Source: an uncultured Trueperaceae bacterium (lineage in GTDB: Bacteria > Deinococcota > Deinococci > Deinococcales > Trueperaceae). From it: a stretch of DNA of 64,000 bases. The translations under genes and the position numbers were made by a program. How positions within the stretch are numbered: position 1 is the stretch's first letter; each line of letters starts with the position of its first letter. Below, piece by piece: positions 36,732 through 45,724 of this stretch. Location: NCBI GenBank assembly GCA_937907415.1, contig CALCHY010000162.1, forward strand, positions 1 to 64,000, given 5' to 3'. The notes beneath the pieces are model-generated. The model did not search any database. It had not been told where the DNA came from and worked only from the letters and a program-made list of their open reading frames with translations.

Positions 36732-38719
36732 TACTTTCCTCCTAGGAGCTTGAACGGTCTGTACGGTCGGCCGCTTTCATCGTAGAAGCCGAACTTAGTG
36801 AAGAACTCGACATACTGCAAACGCAAAGGCTGCAGCGTATGTCCAATGATCGTAAGGGTTATCGCGGTCAGGTGGACGGCCAGACCCACGGCGATGCCGA
36901 GGATGGGGCCGATCACCGGCAGGGTGCCTGCGATCGCGAAGCCCAGGTTGGTGGACAGGTTAGCCACCAGTGCGGCGGAGAGGCCCACCGCGAAAAGTCG
37001 AAGGTAACTGAGGATGTTGCCAGAGTTCGAGATCAGCTCGACGAGCATGAGCGGCATCTTGGCGAGGACCGTGCAAACCAGGAACACGAGGAACCCAACC
37101 GCGACGAGGCCCGTGACCAGCGGGGTAAGCGAGCTGTTGAGGAACGCCCAGGCGAACAGCACGATGGCGGCCAAGCCTGAAGCCATGCCGATGCCTTCGT
37201 AGACGTGTCGCATGTCGTGGTGCCTCAAGCCGAAGATGACCCGGATCAGCCAGCCGCCGATCACCTGCAGCACGCCGAAGCCGATGCTAAGGAGCAGCAG
37301 GGGCGTGAACACCTCGACGCGGAAGAGCGGGATGTTGATGAGGCCATACCCGGCTTCATGGTGCAGGGTGGTGTAGAACACCGGGCGCCCTGCCGGGAAG
37401 CGCTCGAGGACGTTGCCGAAGAACTCACCGAACAAGAAGCCCCACACGAAGGCCCAGGCGGCGCACCAGTAGATGACGGTGCTGATGGGCTTGAGCGCCG
37501 CCGCTGGCACGACGATGTTCAGCGGCCCGAGGTCGAGCTTCTTGCCCGCCGCCCCGCGCTTGCGCAAGAGGGTGGCGATGCCGGCGAACAGCAGGCCATA
37601 GCCCATGTCGCCGACGACCAACCCGAAGAAGAGTGGGAAGAACACGGCGAGGGTCCACGACGGGTCGAAACTGCCGTACTTGGGCGGCGCGAAGAGCGCG
37701 AGCAGACCGGTGAACGGCCGCACCCACGCGGGGTTCTCGAACTTGACAGGCACGCCCTTATCGTGGTGGGCGTCGGCCGCGCGCGTGCTCAGCACGATGT
37801 CTGGGCCGAACTGCTTGGTGAGCGAGGCAACGACGTTGTCCTTGTCGCTCGTTGGCACCCAGCCCTGCATGGCGAAACCGTAGCGGCCCTCGGCGAGGTC
37901 CTGATAGCGCGCGTAGCGCTCCTGGTGGTTGCGAGCAACGCGGTCGAGGGAGGCGAGGCGCGCGCCTTGCTGCCCGGCGACCTTCGCAAGGTCAGCCTTG
38001 ATGGCGTCGAGGCGCTGAGGTAGGACCCGAGCGCGCTCCTCCATCATGTGCGCGGCCTTGGCAACGCCCTGGTGAGCGTAACTGTCTGGCAGCATGATCT
38101 CGGATACGCCCGCCTTGCCTAGCGCGCTGCGCAGGTCGGCAGCGCGGCCAGCCAACGTGACGGCGACGGCGAGGCGTCCGTTGCGGAACGGCCGGCTGAC
38201 GAACTCGACAGCGCCACCCAGCTCGTCGGTGACCTTCGGAGCGATCTTCTCGAGGCCGCCGTCTTCGATGAAGAACGCCACGCCCCGCAGGTACTTGGCG
38301 TCATCGAGGGGACCTTGGAGGGGGGCGAGGTCGCGTAGGAGCGGCTGGTAGGTCTTGATGAGTTCGAGCTCGTCCGTCAGCTCACCGCGTTCCGCGACGA
38401 GGCGTTCGACTTGCTCGGCTACTTGGCCGAGGTCACGCTCGATGGCGACCGGGTCGGCGCCGACCTCGACGCGCGCCTGCGCGTCCGCGTCAACACCGAG
38501 TTCGGCGAGCAACGAGCGCGAGCGCGCCACCAGGCGATCCCAGCTCTCCTTCGCCTCGAGGTCGGCGCCGGCGAGCTTCAGTCGCTTGACAGCGTCTTGC
38601 GAACCGTCCGGATCGAGCGCATCTACCTGGACGACGCCCAGGTTCTGGAGGCTGGTCAGTACTTCCTTGGCGCGGCTGCGCCGACCGACCACCACCACCT
38701 GGTCCATCGTGGCGATCAT
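36731..38719 (-). CDS. atpI: V/A-type ATP synthase subunit I
   Basis: Subunit I (V-type a) provides the ion half-channels and docks the peripheral stalks. The 662-residue protein splits into a hydrophilic N-terminal half (about 1-330, with coiled-coil stretches such as ERDLGQVAEQVERLVAERGELTDELELIKTYQ) and a membrane half with about eight helices. The conserved essential arginine is expected in the C-terminal SNSGNILSYLRLFAVGLSAALVANLS segment (near 575-600), where R is present. The start at 38719 overlaps the subunit G gene by four bases; a methionine four codons later is an equally good start. Confidence 0.95.
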   Translation of the reverse strand: MIATMDQVVVVGRRSRAKEVLTSLQNLGVVQVDALDPDGSQDAVKRLKLAGADLEAKESWDRLVARSRSLLAELGVDADAQARVEVGADPVAIERDLGQVAEQVERLVAERGELTDELELIKTYQPLLRDLAPLQGPLDDAKYLRGVAFFIEDGGLEKIAPKVTDELGGAVEFVSRPFRNGRLAVAVTLAGRAADLRSALGKAGVSEIMLPDSYAHQGVAKAAHMMEERARVLPQRLDAIKADLAKVAGQQGARLASLDRVARNHQERYARYQDLAEGRYGFAMQGWVPTSDKDNVVASLTKQFGPDIVLSTRAADAHHDKGVPVKFENPAWVRPFTGLLALFAPPKYGSFDPSWTLAVFFPLFFGLVVGDMGYGLLFAGIATLLRKRGAAGKKLDLGPLNIVVPAAALKPISTVIYWCAAWAFVWGFLFGEFFGNVLERFPAGRPVFYTTLHHEAGYGLINIPLFRVEVFTPLLLLSIGFGVLQVIGGWLIRVIFGLRHHDMRHVYEGIGMASGLAAIVLFAWAFLNSSLTPLVTGLVAVGFLVFLVCTVLAKMPLMLVELISNSGNILSYLRLFAVGLSAALVANLSTNLGFAIAGTLPVIGPILGIAVGLAVHLTAITLTIIGHTLQPLRLQYVEFFTKFGFYDESGRPYRPFKLLGGK

Positions 38720-39036
38720 GGCAGGACCTTCTCCAGGACCGCAGCCACGGCGCGCTCACTGTTGTTCCTTGCCTTATCGCGCAATAGTTCTGCGCCCTCG
38801 CGGGCGCTACGCACGATGGCTTCGCGGGCGTCCTCCGCCTCCTTGGCGGCGGCGGCTATGTCGCGCTTAGCGGCAGCCTCGGCACGCGCTTTGGCCTCCT
38901 CGACGAGCTTAGCGGCGTCCGCCGTAGCCTGATCGAGTTCGGCTTTCGCTTTAGCCTTGGCTTCCTCGACCTTGCGCACCAGGTTCTTCTCCTGGGTGAC
39001 TAGGTCTTGGAGCAGTCGTTCTCCTTGAGCTTCCAA
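38716..39036 (-). CDS. atpG: V/A-type ATP synthase subunit G/H (peripheral stalk)
   Basis: This 106-residue protein is a single long charged helix, with alternating alanine, lysine and glutamate (KVEEAKAKAKAELDQATADAAKLVEEAKARAEAAAKRD). It is the partner of subunit E in the peripheral stalk. The start is a TTG at 39036 preceded by GGAAGGAGGG; the initiator codon reads as LEAQGERLLQ. It is the first gene of the operon, which matches the Thermus order. Because the sequence is low in complexity, identity rests mainly on position and coiled-coil character. Confidence 0.88.
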   Translation of the reverse strand: MEAQGERLLQDLVTQEKNLVRKVEEAKAKAKAELDQATADAAKLVEEAKARAEAAAKRDIAAAAKEAEDAREAIVRSAREGAELLRDKARNNSERAVAAVLEKVLP

Positions 39037-39175
39037 GCGGCCCTCCTTCCGTCACACACGTCAACACCGGGACCTTCGTTGGGGCCTGATGTCGTCGGGA
39101 TCGTTCGTTTCAATTACCTGCTACTTCAGAACGCGGTTGTGCGGCAAAATAGCGCCCCTGACGCGTTTCCGCCCA

Positions 39176-39204
39176 AACATACCAAGGCAATCTGGGGGTG
39201 TCAA
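39176..39204 (-). promoter_or_regulatory. Near-consensus promoter of the V/A-ATPase operon
   Basis: On the minus strand TTGACA (39204-39199) is followed after exactly 17 bases by TATGTT (39181-39176). The leader to the atpG start is about 130 bases and ends in a strong Shine-Dalgarno sequence. This is the best vegetative promoter in the window, as expected for a highly expressed operon. The rest of the 275-base gap between dnaG and atpG holds nothing else I recognise. Confidence 0.75.
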
Positions 39205-39311
39205 TCAAGGACATTCGTCCCGACCAGGTAACAGCGCACAACGCCTCGCAGAGTGAGCTCCCGCAACTCGACACCACGAGATCGCCTCACGATACCCTCA
39301 AGAACGGCCCC

Positions 39312-41150
39312 TCAACCGCGCCGTTTACGTTGCTTCGTGAACGACTGCGGGACCCTCAGCCTACGCTCGGCGTCACGCGCCGCCAGCACGCCCTGGATCT
39401 CATGCAGTTCGCCATACAGGTCCGTGAGGCCCTCGTCGTCCTCGCCCTTGTCCGCAAGGTCGCGAGCCAACTCTGCGCGCCGCGCCAACAGGCGCGCCCT
39501 CCCCTGCTCCTTCTGCTCCTCGAGGCTCACCTCGCGTAACCGCGACATGCTCTTCATCAACTGGTCCTCGACGTCGATGCGGCCCTCCTCCTCTGCATCA
39601 GCGCGCAGCAAGCGCTCGAGCACTAACGCACCCTCCTCGTGTTGTTGGTAAACCGCTAGTACGGCGGTAGTGTCGTAGTTAGCCTGCAGGCAATAGCGTT
39701 CGAACTCTCGCAGTGCTGAGTCCTCGGCGCCGTCCGGCAGACCCGCCACGACTTGCTCGAGCCGCTCGCGCAACGCACGCGGTTCCATGAGGAGCAGCGC
39801 GACGACCTCGAACTCGAGGCGCCGCGCCTGCCCAAGCTCCGTGCGCTGGCGCTGCAAGCCGCGCATCTCCGTCGGCGTTGGCGCCCGCCGCGCTTTGCTA
39901 GCCAGCCAGTCATCTAGCCTTGCCACGTCGATGCCGAGGTGCTCGACGACGAGGCGCCGCATCTCGCTCGCCACCGGGTCGAAGACGGCGCGCGGGCGCA
40001 ATACGCCCTGCAGTTCCTCGAGCACGGCGCGCTGGCCCTCGACCGTCGACTTGTCGTGCCGCTCGAGCACGCGGTTGAAGCGGAACTCGACCTCGCTGAC
40101 GCCCCGTGCCAGCGCTTGCCGGAACTCATCCAAGTGCCCGCCTAGCACGGCCTCAGCCGGGTCCTTGCCGAACGGCACGGTAACTGCGCTAACGACGAAG
40201 GTGCGGCCGACCGCCTGGTCGAGGCCGGCGAGCACGGCGCGTTGCCCGGCCTCGTCCGCATCGAACGCGAGCTTGACCGAGTGGGCGTCGAGGCGCGTGA
40301 GGGCATCGCCCTGCTCGGACGTGAGCGTGGCGCCGAGGGCGGCGACAGCGTTGCGCACGCCCACTTGATGGAGGGCGATGACGTCCATGTAGCCCTCGAC
40401 CACCACCACCTCACCCGTGCGCCTGATGTCTGCGCGGGCCTTGTCTAGGGCGTAGAGCAGCTCGCCCTTCTTGAATAGCTCGGACTCCGGACTGTTGACG
40501 TACTTGGGCAGCGAACCGTCCATGACGCGCCCGGCGAACCCCACCAAGCGCGAGAGGCCGTCGCGGATGGGGAACATGATGCGGTCCCTGAACCTGTCGT
40601 AGCGCCTGCCGCGTTCGTTCTCGACGACGAGCCCGAGGGTAACGAGGTCGTCCTCGCGCACCCCTTTGGTCAGCGCGTGCTGTAAGAGTCCGTCCCAACC
40701 GCTCGGGGCGTAACCCAACTCGAAACCGGCGATGGTGTCCGCCGTCAAGGCGCGGCCCGTCAAGTAATCGAGGGGCGCGCCGCTGAGGTGCGACCGGAAG
40801 TAGTCGAGGGCTAGTTGGTTGACGTCATACAAGTCGCGCCTGTGCGGCTCGTTGGCCGACCCGAGCGTGACCTCCACACCGGCCCGCGCGCCGAGAAGGC
40901 GCATGGCGTCCGGGAAACTCAGCGACTGCGTGCGCATGACGAAGTCGAAGACGTCGCCCTTCGCATGGCAACCGAAGCAGTAGAAGAAACCCCTGTCAGC
41001 GTGGACGTGGAAGCTTGGGGTCTTCTCGCCGTGGAATGGGCAGAGGCCCTTCAGTTGGCCCCTGCCAGCAGGCTTGAGGGCAACGACTTCGCCGATGACG
41101 TCGGCGATGTTGAGCCGGTCTTTGATCTGTTCCTTGGCGTCGACGGCCAT
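39312..41150 (-). CDS. dnaG: DNA primase
   Basis: DnaG makes the RNA primers for chromosome replication. The 612-residue protein has the N-terminal zinc finger with CPFHGEKTPSFHVHADRGFFYCFGCHAKGD near 37-66 (C, H, C, C ligands). The RNA polymerase core has RYDRFRDRIMFPIRDGLSRLVGFAGR. The TOPRIM domain has the catalytic glutamate in VVVEGYMDVIALH near 248-260 and the DADEAGQRA metal-binding motif. The last 200 residues are the less conserved helicase-interacting region. The ATG at 41150 follows GAGGGGAG very closely. The usual companions rpsU and rpoD are not here; a phosphoribosyltransferase gene precedes it. Confidence 0.96.
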   Translation of the reverse strand: MAVDAKEQIKDRLNIADVIGEVVALKPAGRGQLKGLCPFHGEKTPSFHVHADRGFFYCFGCHAKGDVFDFVMRTQSLSFPDAMRLLGARAGVEVTLGSANEPHRRDLYDVNQLALDYFRSHLSGAPLDYLTGRALTADTIAGFELGYAPSGWDGLLQHALTKGVREDDLVTLGLVVENERGRRYDRFRDRIMFPIRDGLSRLVGFAGRVMDGSLPKYVNSPESELFKKGELLYALDKARADIRRTGEVVVVEGYMDVIALHQVGVRNAVAALGATLTSEQGDALTRLDAHSVKLAFDADEAGQRAVLAGLDQAVGRTFVVSAVTVPFGKDPAEAVLGGHLDEFRQALARGVSEVEFRFNRVLERHDKSTVEGQRAVLEELQGVLRPRAVFDPVASEMRRLVVEHLGIDVARLDDWLASKARRAPTPTEMRGLQRQRTELGQARRLEFEVVALLLMEPRALRERLEQVVAGLPDGAEDSALREFERYCLQANYDTTAVLAVYQQHEEGALVLERLLRADAEEEGRIDVEDQLMKSMSRLREVSLEEQKEQGRARLLARRAELARDLADKGEDDEGLTDLYGELHEIQGVLAARDAERRLRVPQSFTKQRKRRG

Positions 41151-41205
41151 CTCCCCTCACTCCACTACTCGCCTAGCCGAACGTTACGCCGCGGCGACAC
41201 CTGCG

Positions 41206-41754
41206 TCAGTCGTGCGCGCCTATCTCAGACGGGTAAAGCGGCAGGTGGCCGAGTGCGATGACGTCGTCACGCTCGTCGCCCTCCGTGAACACCACCATGG
41301 TGGCCACGACGGTCGCGCCGACCTCTGTGAGGATGTCGATGAGGCTCGTGAGGGTGCCTCCCGTCGAGACCACGTCATCGACGATGGCGACGCTCTTGCC
41401 GCGCAACTTAGCGACGTCGGCGCCGTCGATCACCAGGAGTTGCGGCTTGCCTGTCGTGATCGAGACCACGGTCTTCGTGATGGCGCCGACCATGTATGGC
41501 TTCTCTGTCTTGCGCGCCACCACGTAAGGCAGCCCGCTCCTTACGCTCATGGCGTGCGCGAGCGGCACCGCCTTGACTTCGGGCGTGACGAGGGTCTGAA
41601 CGCCGTGAGGGAGGCGCTTGACCAACTCCTCCGCCGCGGCCTCCGTCAGGCTCGTGTCGCCAAGCAAGTTGAGGAGCGCAACCGAAACCGCCCCGATGTT
41701 CACGACCTGCAGCTCGCGCTCCTGGTCTCCTACGCGAACTCGGTGAGTCTGCAT
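41206..41754 (-). CDS. Purine/adenine phosphoribosyltransferase-like protein
   Basis: This 182-residue type I phosphoribosyltransferase transfers a phosphoribosyl group from PRPP to a base. The PRPP-binding motif is [14 protein letters not shown] near 120-133, with the two adjacent acidic residues typical of the family. The upstream segment [33 protein letters not shown] resembles adenine and xanthine phosphoribosyltransferases, including the K-T-E-K-P-Y loop. I do not assign the base. The start ATG has GGGAGG seven bases upstream. It is followed by dnaG on the same strand after 55 bases. Confidence 0.88.
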   Translation of the reverse strand: MQTHRVRVGDQERELQVVNIGAVSVALLNLLGDTSLTEAAAEELVKRLPHGVQTLVTPEVKAVPLAHAMSVRSGLPYVVARKTEKPYMVGAITKTVVSITTGKPQLLVIDGADVAKLRGKSVAIVDDVVSTGGTLTSLIDILTEVGATVVATMVVFTEGDERDDVIALGHLPLYPSEIGAHD

Positions 41755-41966
41755 CTTCTAGCCTCCCGCTAGCGCGCCGTATGGGCGCCGCAACCAAGCA
41801 CCCGCTTCGTGGCCGGAACACCTTACCGCAGTGCGCCGCCGCCTACCGCCTAGTCACCAACGGTCGGGGCAACTGCTGCAGTGTGCGAGCTGCGCAGCTG
41901 CCTCGCCTGGCCCGCGCACGACGCGAACACAGCGCTCCGTGGGCTTCAGGGCCGAAGCGGGCCACG

Positions 41967-41975
41967 TGGTACGGT
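41967..41975 (+). promoter_or_regulatory. Extended -10 promoter of ruvB (leaderless)
   Basis: TGG followed by TACGGT at 41970-41975 lies seven bases before the GTG at 41983. Confidence 0.55.
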
Positions 41976-41982
41976 ACGGGAC

Positions 41983-42990
41983 GTGGACGAAGTACGTCTC
42001 AGGCCGGCGTCATTGGCCGCCTACGTCGGCCAGGCGCGCCTGAAGCGCAAGCTCGAGGTCTATCTCGAGGCCGCCCGCGACAGGCGTGAGGCCCTAGATC
42101 ACGTGCTGCTCTACGGCCCACCTGGCCTTGGCAAGACGACCTTGGCTCACATCATCGCGGCGGAGCTAGGCGTCGGCATCCGCGTGACCTCCGGACCAGC
42201 CATCGAGAAGCCGGGCGACCTCGCCGCCATCCTCACGAACTCCCTCGAACCAGGCGACGTGCTCTTCATCGACGAGATCCACCGCCTAGGACGCGTGGCG
42301 GAAGAGCACCTCTACCCCGCCATGGAAGAGTTCAAGATCGACATCATCTTGGGCCAGGGTCCCGCCGCGCGCTCGCTGCGGCTCGAACTGCCGCACTTCA
42401 CGCTGGTCGGCGCGACCACTCGGCCAGGGCTGATCACCGGTCCGCTCAGGAGCCGTTTCGGCATCATCGAGCACCTCGATTTCTACTCGGACGACGACCT
42501 CGCGACTTCGGTAAGGCGCGACGCCAACGAACTCGGTTATCACCTTAGCGACGAGGCGGCGCTCGAGATCGGGCGGCGCTCGCGCGGCACCATGCGCATA
42601 GCCAAGCGCCTCCTGCGGCGCGTGCGCGATTACGCTCAGGTGGCTGGCGACGAGACCATCGACATCGCCCGCGCGAGGCATGCACTAGCGGCTCTCGACA
42701 TAGACGACGCCGGGCTCGATAGGCGCGACCGCGCCATTCTCAGCGCGCTAGTCGAGCGCTTCGCGGGCGGCCCTGTCGGCCTCGACACGTTGGCGACCGC
42801 CGTCTCTGAGGACCGCGCCACCTTGGAAGAAGTGTACGAGCCGTTCCTCATCCAGCGTGGCCTGCTCATGCGCACGCAACGCGGCCGCATGGCGACCCCG
42901 GCCACTTATCAGCACCTCGGACTCCCCGTGCCGCAGGCGGCCGCGAGCGAGGCGCCACTCTTCGTGCAGGAACCAGAGGGCCAACGGTGA
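41983..42990 (+). CDS. ruvB: Holliday junction branch migration helicase RuvB
   Basis: RuvB is the hexameric AAA+ motor that drives branch migration with RuvA. The 335-residue protein starts at a leaderless GTG followed by [16 protein letters not shown], the conserved N-terminus; the longer open frame upstream is unrelated. Walker A is [15 protein letters not shown] near 45-59, Walker B is [12 protein letters not shown], and sensor 1 is [20 protein letters not shown]. The C-terminal winged-helix domain ends [11 protein letters not shown]. No ruvA or ruvC lies nearby. A DUF4388 gene begins eight bases after the stop. Confidence 0.97.
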   Translation: MDEVRLRPASLAAYVGQARLKRKLEVYLEAARDRREALDHVLLYGPPGLGKTTLAHIIAAELGVGIRVTSGPAIEKPGDLAAILTNSLEPGDVLFIDEIHRLGRVAEEHLYPAMEEFKIDIILGQGPAARSLRLELPHFTLVGATTRPGLITGPLRSRFGIIEHLDFYSDDDLATSVRRDANELGYHLSDEAALEIGRRSRGTMRIAKRLLRRVRDYAQVAGDETIDIARARHALAALDIDDAGLDRRDRAILSALVERFAGGPVGLDTLATAVSEDRATLEEVYEPFLIQRGLLMRTQRGRMATPATYQHLGLPVPQAAASEAPLFVQEPEGQR

Positions 42991-42997
42991 GCGCCGC

Positions 42998-44062
42998 GTG
43001 ATCTCGGGGAGCCTCAAGACTTTCCCACTCGGTGACGTGTTCCAACTCGTGGCGATGAGCCAGAAGTCCGGGATCCTCACCGTTGAACGTGGAGGCGCGC
43101 GGGCGCGCGTGTACTTCAGCGTCGGGCGCGTGGCGTACGCCCACCTCAACACCGGCGCTCACTTGGGAGAGATGCTAGTCCGCCTCGACCTGCTTAGCGC
43201 CCTCGAGGTGCAAGAGATCCTCATGACCCAGCGGCAAGAGAGCCCAGGCACGCTCCTCGGCCGCATCGCCGTCGACCGCGGCATCCTCACCGACGAGGAC
43301 CTCGCCATCGCCATCGAAGCGCAGGCCTACGACGTCATCGCGGAGTTGCTCAGTTGGTCGGACGGCGCCTTCGAGTTCGGCGAAGCGGAAGCTAACGCCT
43401 CGCAGGCGCCAGTCAGCAACGGCATCGACGCCGCCATGCTACTCATGCGGGTCGTGCATGGCCTTGAGGAGTTCAAGCAGCACGCTGCTCCTCCCGCTGC
43501 GATCTTCAAGCGCGCTGGCGACCCGACTCACGTAGAGTTGCCGACCGGCGGCTGGGAGGTCCTCGGCCAAGTCGACGGCAGGCGTTCAGCGCGGACCATC
43601 ACCGCCGAGCTTGACTTACCGGAAAGCCGCGTCCTAGCCATCCTCGGCGAGTTGGAGAAGCTAGGAGTGGTTGAGCGCTCGCCTTACCAGGCGGACGAAC
43701 CGATCGTGCTCGTCGTCTCGAGCAGCGCGGCCCTCAACCGCCTCATCAAACTCGCGCTGCAGCGCAGCGGCTTGCGCTCCGCGCACGTCGAGTCCATCGC
43801 CGACGTGTTCAGCGGCATCAACGAGCACCACCCCAGAGCCCTCGTCGTTGACGACGTCACCAACGAGGCGTGGGAGTTCGTCCGCGAGTTGCGCAAGAGC
43901 GCAGCGCAGGGCCACCTTCCCGTGCTCGTCCTCGTCGACAAGGCACCACGCGGAACGCTCTTCAGGCCGCTCCCACGCGCGGAGTGGCTCATCAAGCCGT
44001 TCCACGAACTCGAGTTGCAGCAACAAGTCACCAGCCTCGTTGGCAAGAGCAAGATCGCCTGA
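42998..44062 (+). CDS. DUF4388 protein with a degenerate receiver-like domain
   Basis: This 354-residue protein begins with a DUF4388 domain (GSLKTFPLGDVFQLVAMSQKSGILTVERGGARARVYFSVGRVAYAHL), a module common in Deinococcota and Myxococcota gliding and signalling proteins. A helical region follows to about 225. Residues 230-350 look like a response-regulator receiver: VLVVSSSAALNRLIKLALQRSGL, RALVVDDVTNEAWEFVREL, GHLPVLVLVD and WLIKPF. The conserved lysine-proline is kept and an aspartate occurs at the phosphorylation position, but the acidic pocket at the end of the first strand is replaced by three serines. Normal phosphorylation is therefore doubtful. The start GTG at 42998 has only a weak ribosome-binding site and may be coupled to ruvB. 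Confidence 0.82.
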   Translation: MISGSLKTFPLGDVFQLVAMSQKSGILTVERGGARARVYFSVGRVAYAHLNTGAHLGEMLVRLDLLSALEVQEILMTQRQESPGTLLGRIAVDRGILTDEDLAIAIEAQAYDVIAELLSWSDGAFEFGEAEANASQAPVSNGIDAAMLLMRVVHGLEEFKQHAAPPAAIFKRAGDPTHVELPTGGWEVLGQVDGRRSARTITAELDLPESRVLAILGELEKLGVVERSPYQADEPIVLVVSSSAALNRLIKLALQRSGLRSAHVESIADVFSGINEHHPRALVVDDVTNEAWEFVRELRKSAAQGHLPVLVLVDKAPRGTLFRPLPRAEWLIKPFHELELQQQVTSLVGKSKIA

Positions 44063-44181
44063 GATAACCCCCAACCTGCTACTTGACTGTGACGAACGCG
44101 CGCCCCACCCTCTCGCCTGTCGATACACTCCGGGCGTAAACGCGACGTTAGTTCGAGTGGCGCGCCGCGCTGGCGTGCCCG

Positions 44182-44209
44182 GTTGGCTCCGGTCATCCGC
44201 GGAGCCAAC
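44182..44209 (+). promoter_or_regulatory. Structured region upstream of the sugar-binding-protein gene
   Basis: GTTGGCTCCG at 44182-44191 pairs with CGGAGCCAAC at 44200-44209. A second small hairpin (CCCGG...CCGGG) follows within 25 bases. They lie in the 239-base gap before the binding-protein gene, downstream of a possible -10 box TACACT at 44124-44129. I see no T-tract and no known riboswitch pattern. Confidence 0.4.
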
Positions 44210-44301
44210 GGCCCGGAACCCGTGCCGGGATCGTCGCGTCCATGCGCGCGAACCCGTCCCCTGACGACAGGTTCGCCGCAGAGATCGGAGAGGTGACAGT
44301 C

Positions 44302-45576
44302 GTGAGGAAGATCTTCATCCTGCTGATAGCACTGCTCGTGGCTGGGGGAGTAGCACTCGCCCAGACCATAGTCACCGTCGCTGCTGGCGCAGTTGGCCAG
44401 GAGCTTGAACTGACTCGCGCAGCCGCCGCCCGCTACATGGCGCTGCACCCCGACGTCACGGTGAACGTCCTCGAGACGCCGGACCTGACGGACAACCGGC
44501 TAGCGCTCTACCTGCAGATGTTCGAGGCGAAGTCATCGGACGTCGACGTCTTCCAGATCGACGTGATCTGGCCAGGCGACTTGGCTGAGCACTTCGTCGA
44601 CCTCTACGACTACGGCGCTCGGGAGGTAGCTGACCAGCATTTCCCCGCGATCATCCAGAACAACACCGTCGACGGGCACCTCATCGGCATTCCGTGGTTC
44701 ACGGACGCCGGACTCCTCTACTACCGCACCGACCTGCTCACCAAGTACGGCTTCTCCGGACCGCCAACTACTTGGGCGGAGCTGACGAGCATGGCGCAGA
44801 CCATCCAGGACGGCGAGCGCAGTGGCGGCAACCCGGACTTCTGGGGGTTCGTCTGGCAAGGCAACAGCTACGAAGGCCTCACCTGTGACGCACTCGAGTG
44901 GGTCGCCTCGTTCAATGGCGGCACCATCGTCAGCCCAGAAGGCGTCGTCACCATCAACAACCCCAACGCCATCGCCGCGATCAGCACGGCGGCCGGCTGG
45001 GTTGGCACCATCTCTCCGAACGGCGTAACCAGCTTCGGTGAGGAAGAAGCGCGCAACATGTGGCAGGCAGGTAACGCCGCCTTCATGCGCAACTGGCCGT
45101 ACGCCTACAGCCTCGGCAACGCTAAAGACAGCGTGATAGCGGGCAACTTCGACGTCAGCCCACTGCCGGCTGGTCCGGACGGCAAGCCAGCGGCCACGCT
45201 CGGCGGTTGGCAACTCGCGGTATCCAAGTACAGCAAGGACCCGGCTGCGGCGGCGGACGTCGCCCTCTACCTCGCCTCGTACGACGAGCAGAAGATCAGG
45301 GCCATCGACGGCTCACTCAACCCGACCATCATGGCGCTCTACCAGGACCCAGACGTCCTCGCGGCCGTGCCGTTCTTCGGTTCGCTGTACGACGTGTTCA
45401 CGAACGCCGTGGCGCGGCCGTCGACCGCTACCGCTCCTAACTACGCCGCCGTCTCACGCGCGTTCTACACGGCCGTGCACAGTGTCCTCACGGGGCAAGC
45501 GACCGCGGCTGACGCCGTTGCCGAGGCCGAAGCCGACATCGAAGACGTCACCGGCTTCCCTTCCGGTCAACCGTAG
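44302..45576 (+). CDS. Sugar ABC transporter, extracellular substrate-binding protein
   Basis: This exported protein of about 424 residues belongs to the family 1 sugar-binding proteins, close in pattern to trehalose/maltose binders of the ThuE/LpqY type. I use the GTG at 44302 because GGAGAGGTGA lies six bases upstream and it opens a signal peptide ([21 protein letters not shown]). Characteristic segments are [43 protein letters not shown] and [15 protein letters not shown]. The mature protein may bind a disaccharide, but the exact sugar is not decided. It is followed by two permease genes and no ATPase. Confidence 0.9.
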   Translation: MRKIFILLIALLVAGGVALAQTIVTVAAGAVGQELELTRAAAARYMALHPDVTVNVLETPDLTDNRLALYLQMFEAKSSDVDVFQIDVIWPGDLAEHFVDLYDYGAREVADQHFPAIIQNNTVDGHLIGIPWFTDAGLLYYRTDLLTKYGFSGPPTTWAELTSMAQTIQDGERSGGNPDFWGFVWQGNSYEGLTCDALEWVASFNGGTIVSPEGVVTINNPNAIAAISTAAGWVGTISPNGVTSFGEEEARNMWQAGNAAFMRNWPYAYSLGNAKDSVIAGNFDVSPLPAGPDGKPAATLGGWQLAVSKYSKDPAAAADVALYLASYDEQKIRAIDGSLNPTIMALYQDPDVLAAVPFFGSLYDVFTNAVARPSTATAPNYAAVSRAFYTAVHSVLTGQATAADAVAEAEADIEDVTGFPSGQP

Positions 45577-45603
45577 GCAACCTGGTCAACTGGCCTAACC
45601 AGT

Positions 45604-45637
45604 GGGGCCGGCGCGGGCTACCTCCCGTGCTGGCCCC
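45604..45637 (+). repeat. Intercistronic hairpin between sugar-binding protein and permease genes
   Basis: GGGGCCGGCGCGGG at 45604-45617 pairs with CCCGTGCTGGCCCC at 45624-45637. In RNA all 14 positions pair, two as G-U, closing a six-base loop. It lies 28 bases after the binding-protein stop and 88 bases before the permease. The position matches the hairpin in the amino acid operon. Confidence 0.65.
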
Positions 45638-45724
45638 GCCCTTGAGCGTCAACCATGCGCAACCGCAGCCAGCACTTGCGCATGGGGGCACGGCAGCGCC
45701 AAGCGCTGACGGAACGGAGGACAG

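Noticed and set aside
44063..44301. Small RNA or riboswitch upstream of the sugar operon
   Set aside because: Two hairpins are present, but they match no riboswitch class I know and there is no terminator-like T-run; kept only as a low-confidence structured leader.
45604..45637. Intrinsic terminator after the sugar-binding-protein gene
   Set aside because: There is no T-tract and the permease genes that must be expressed lie just downstream; an mRNA-stabilising or attenuating hairpin fits better.
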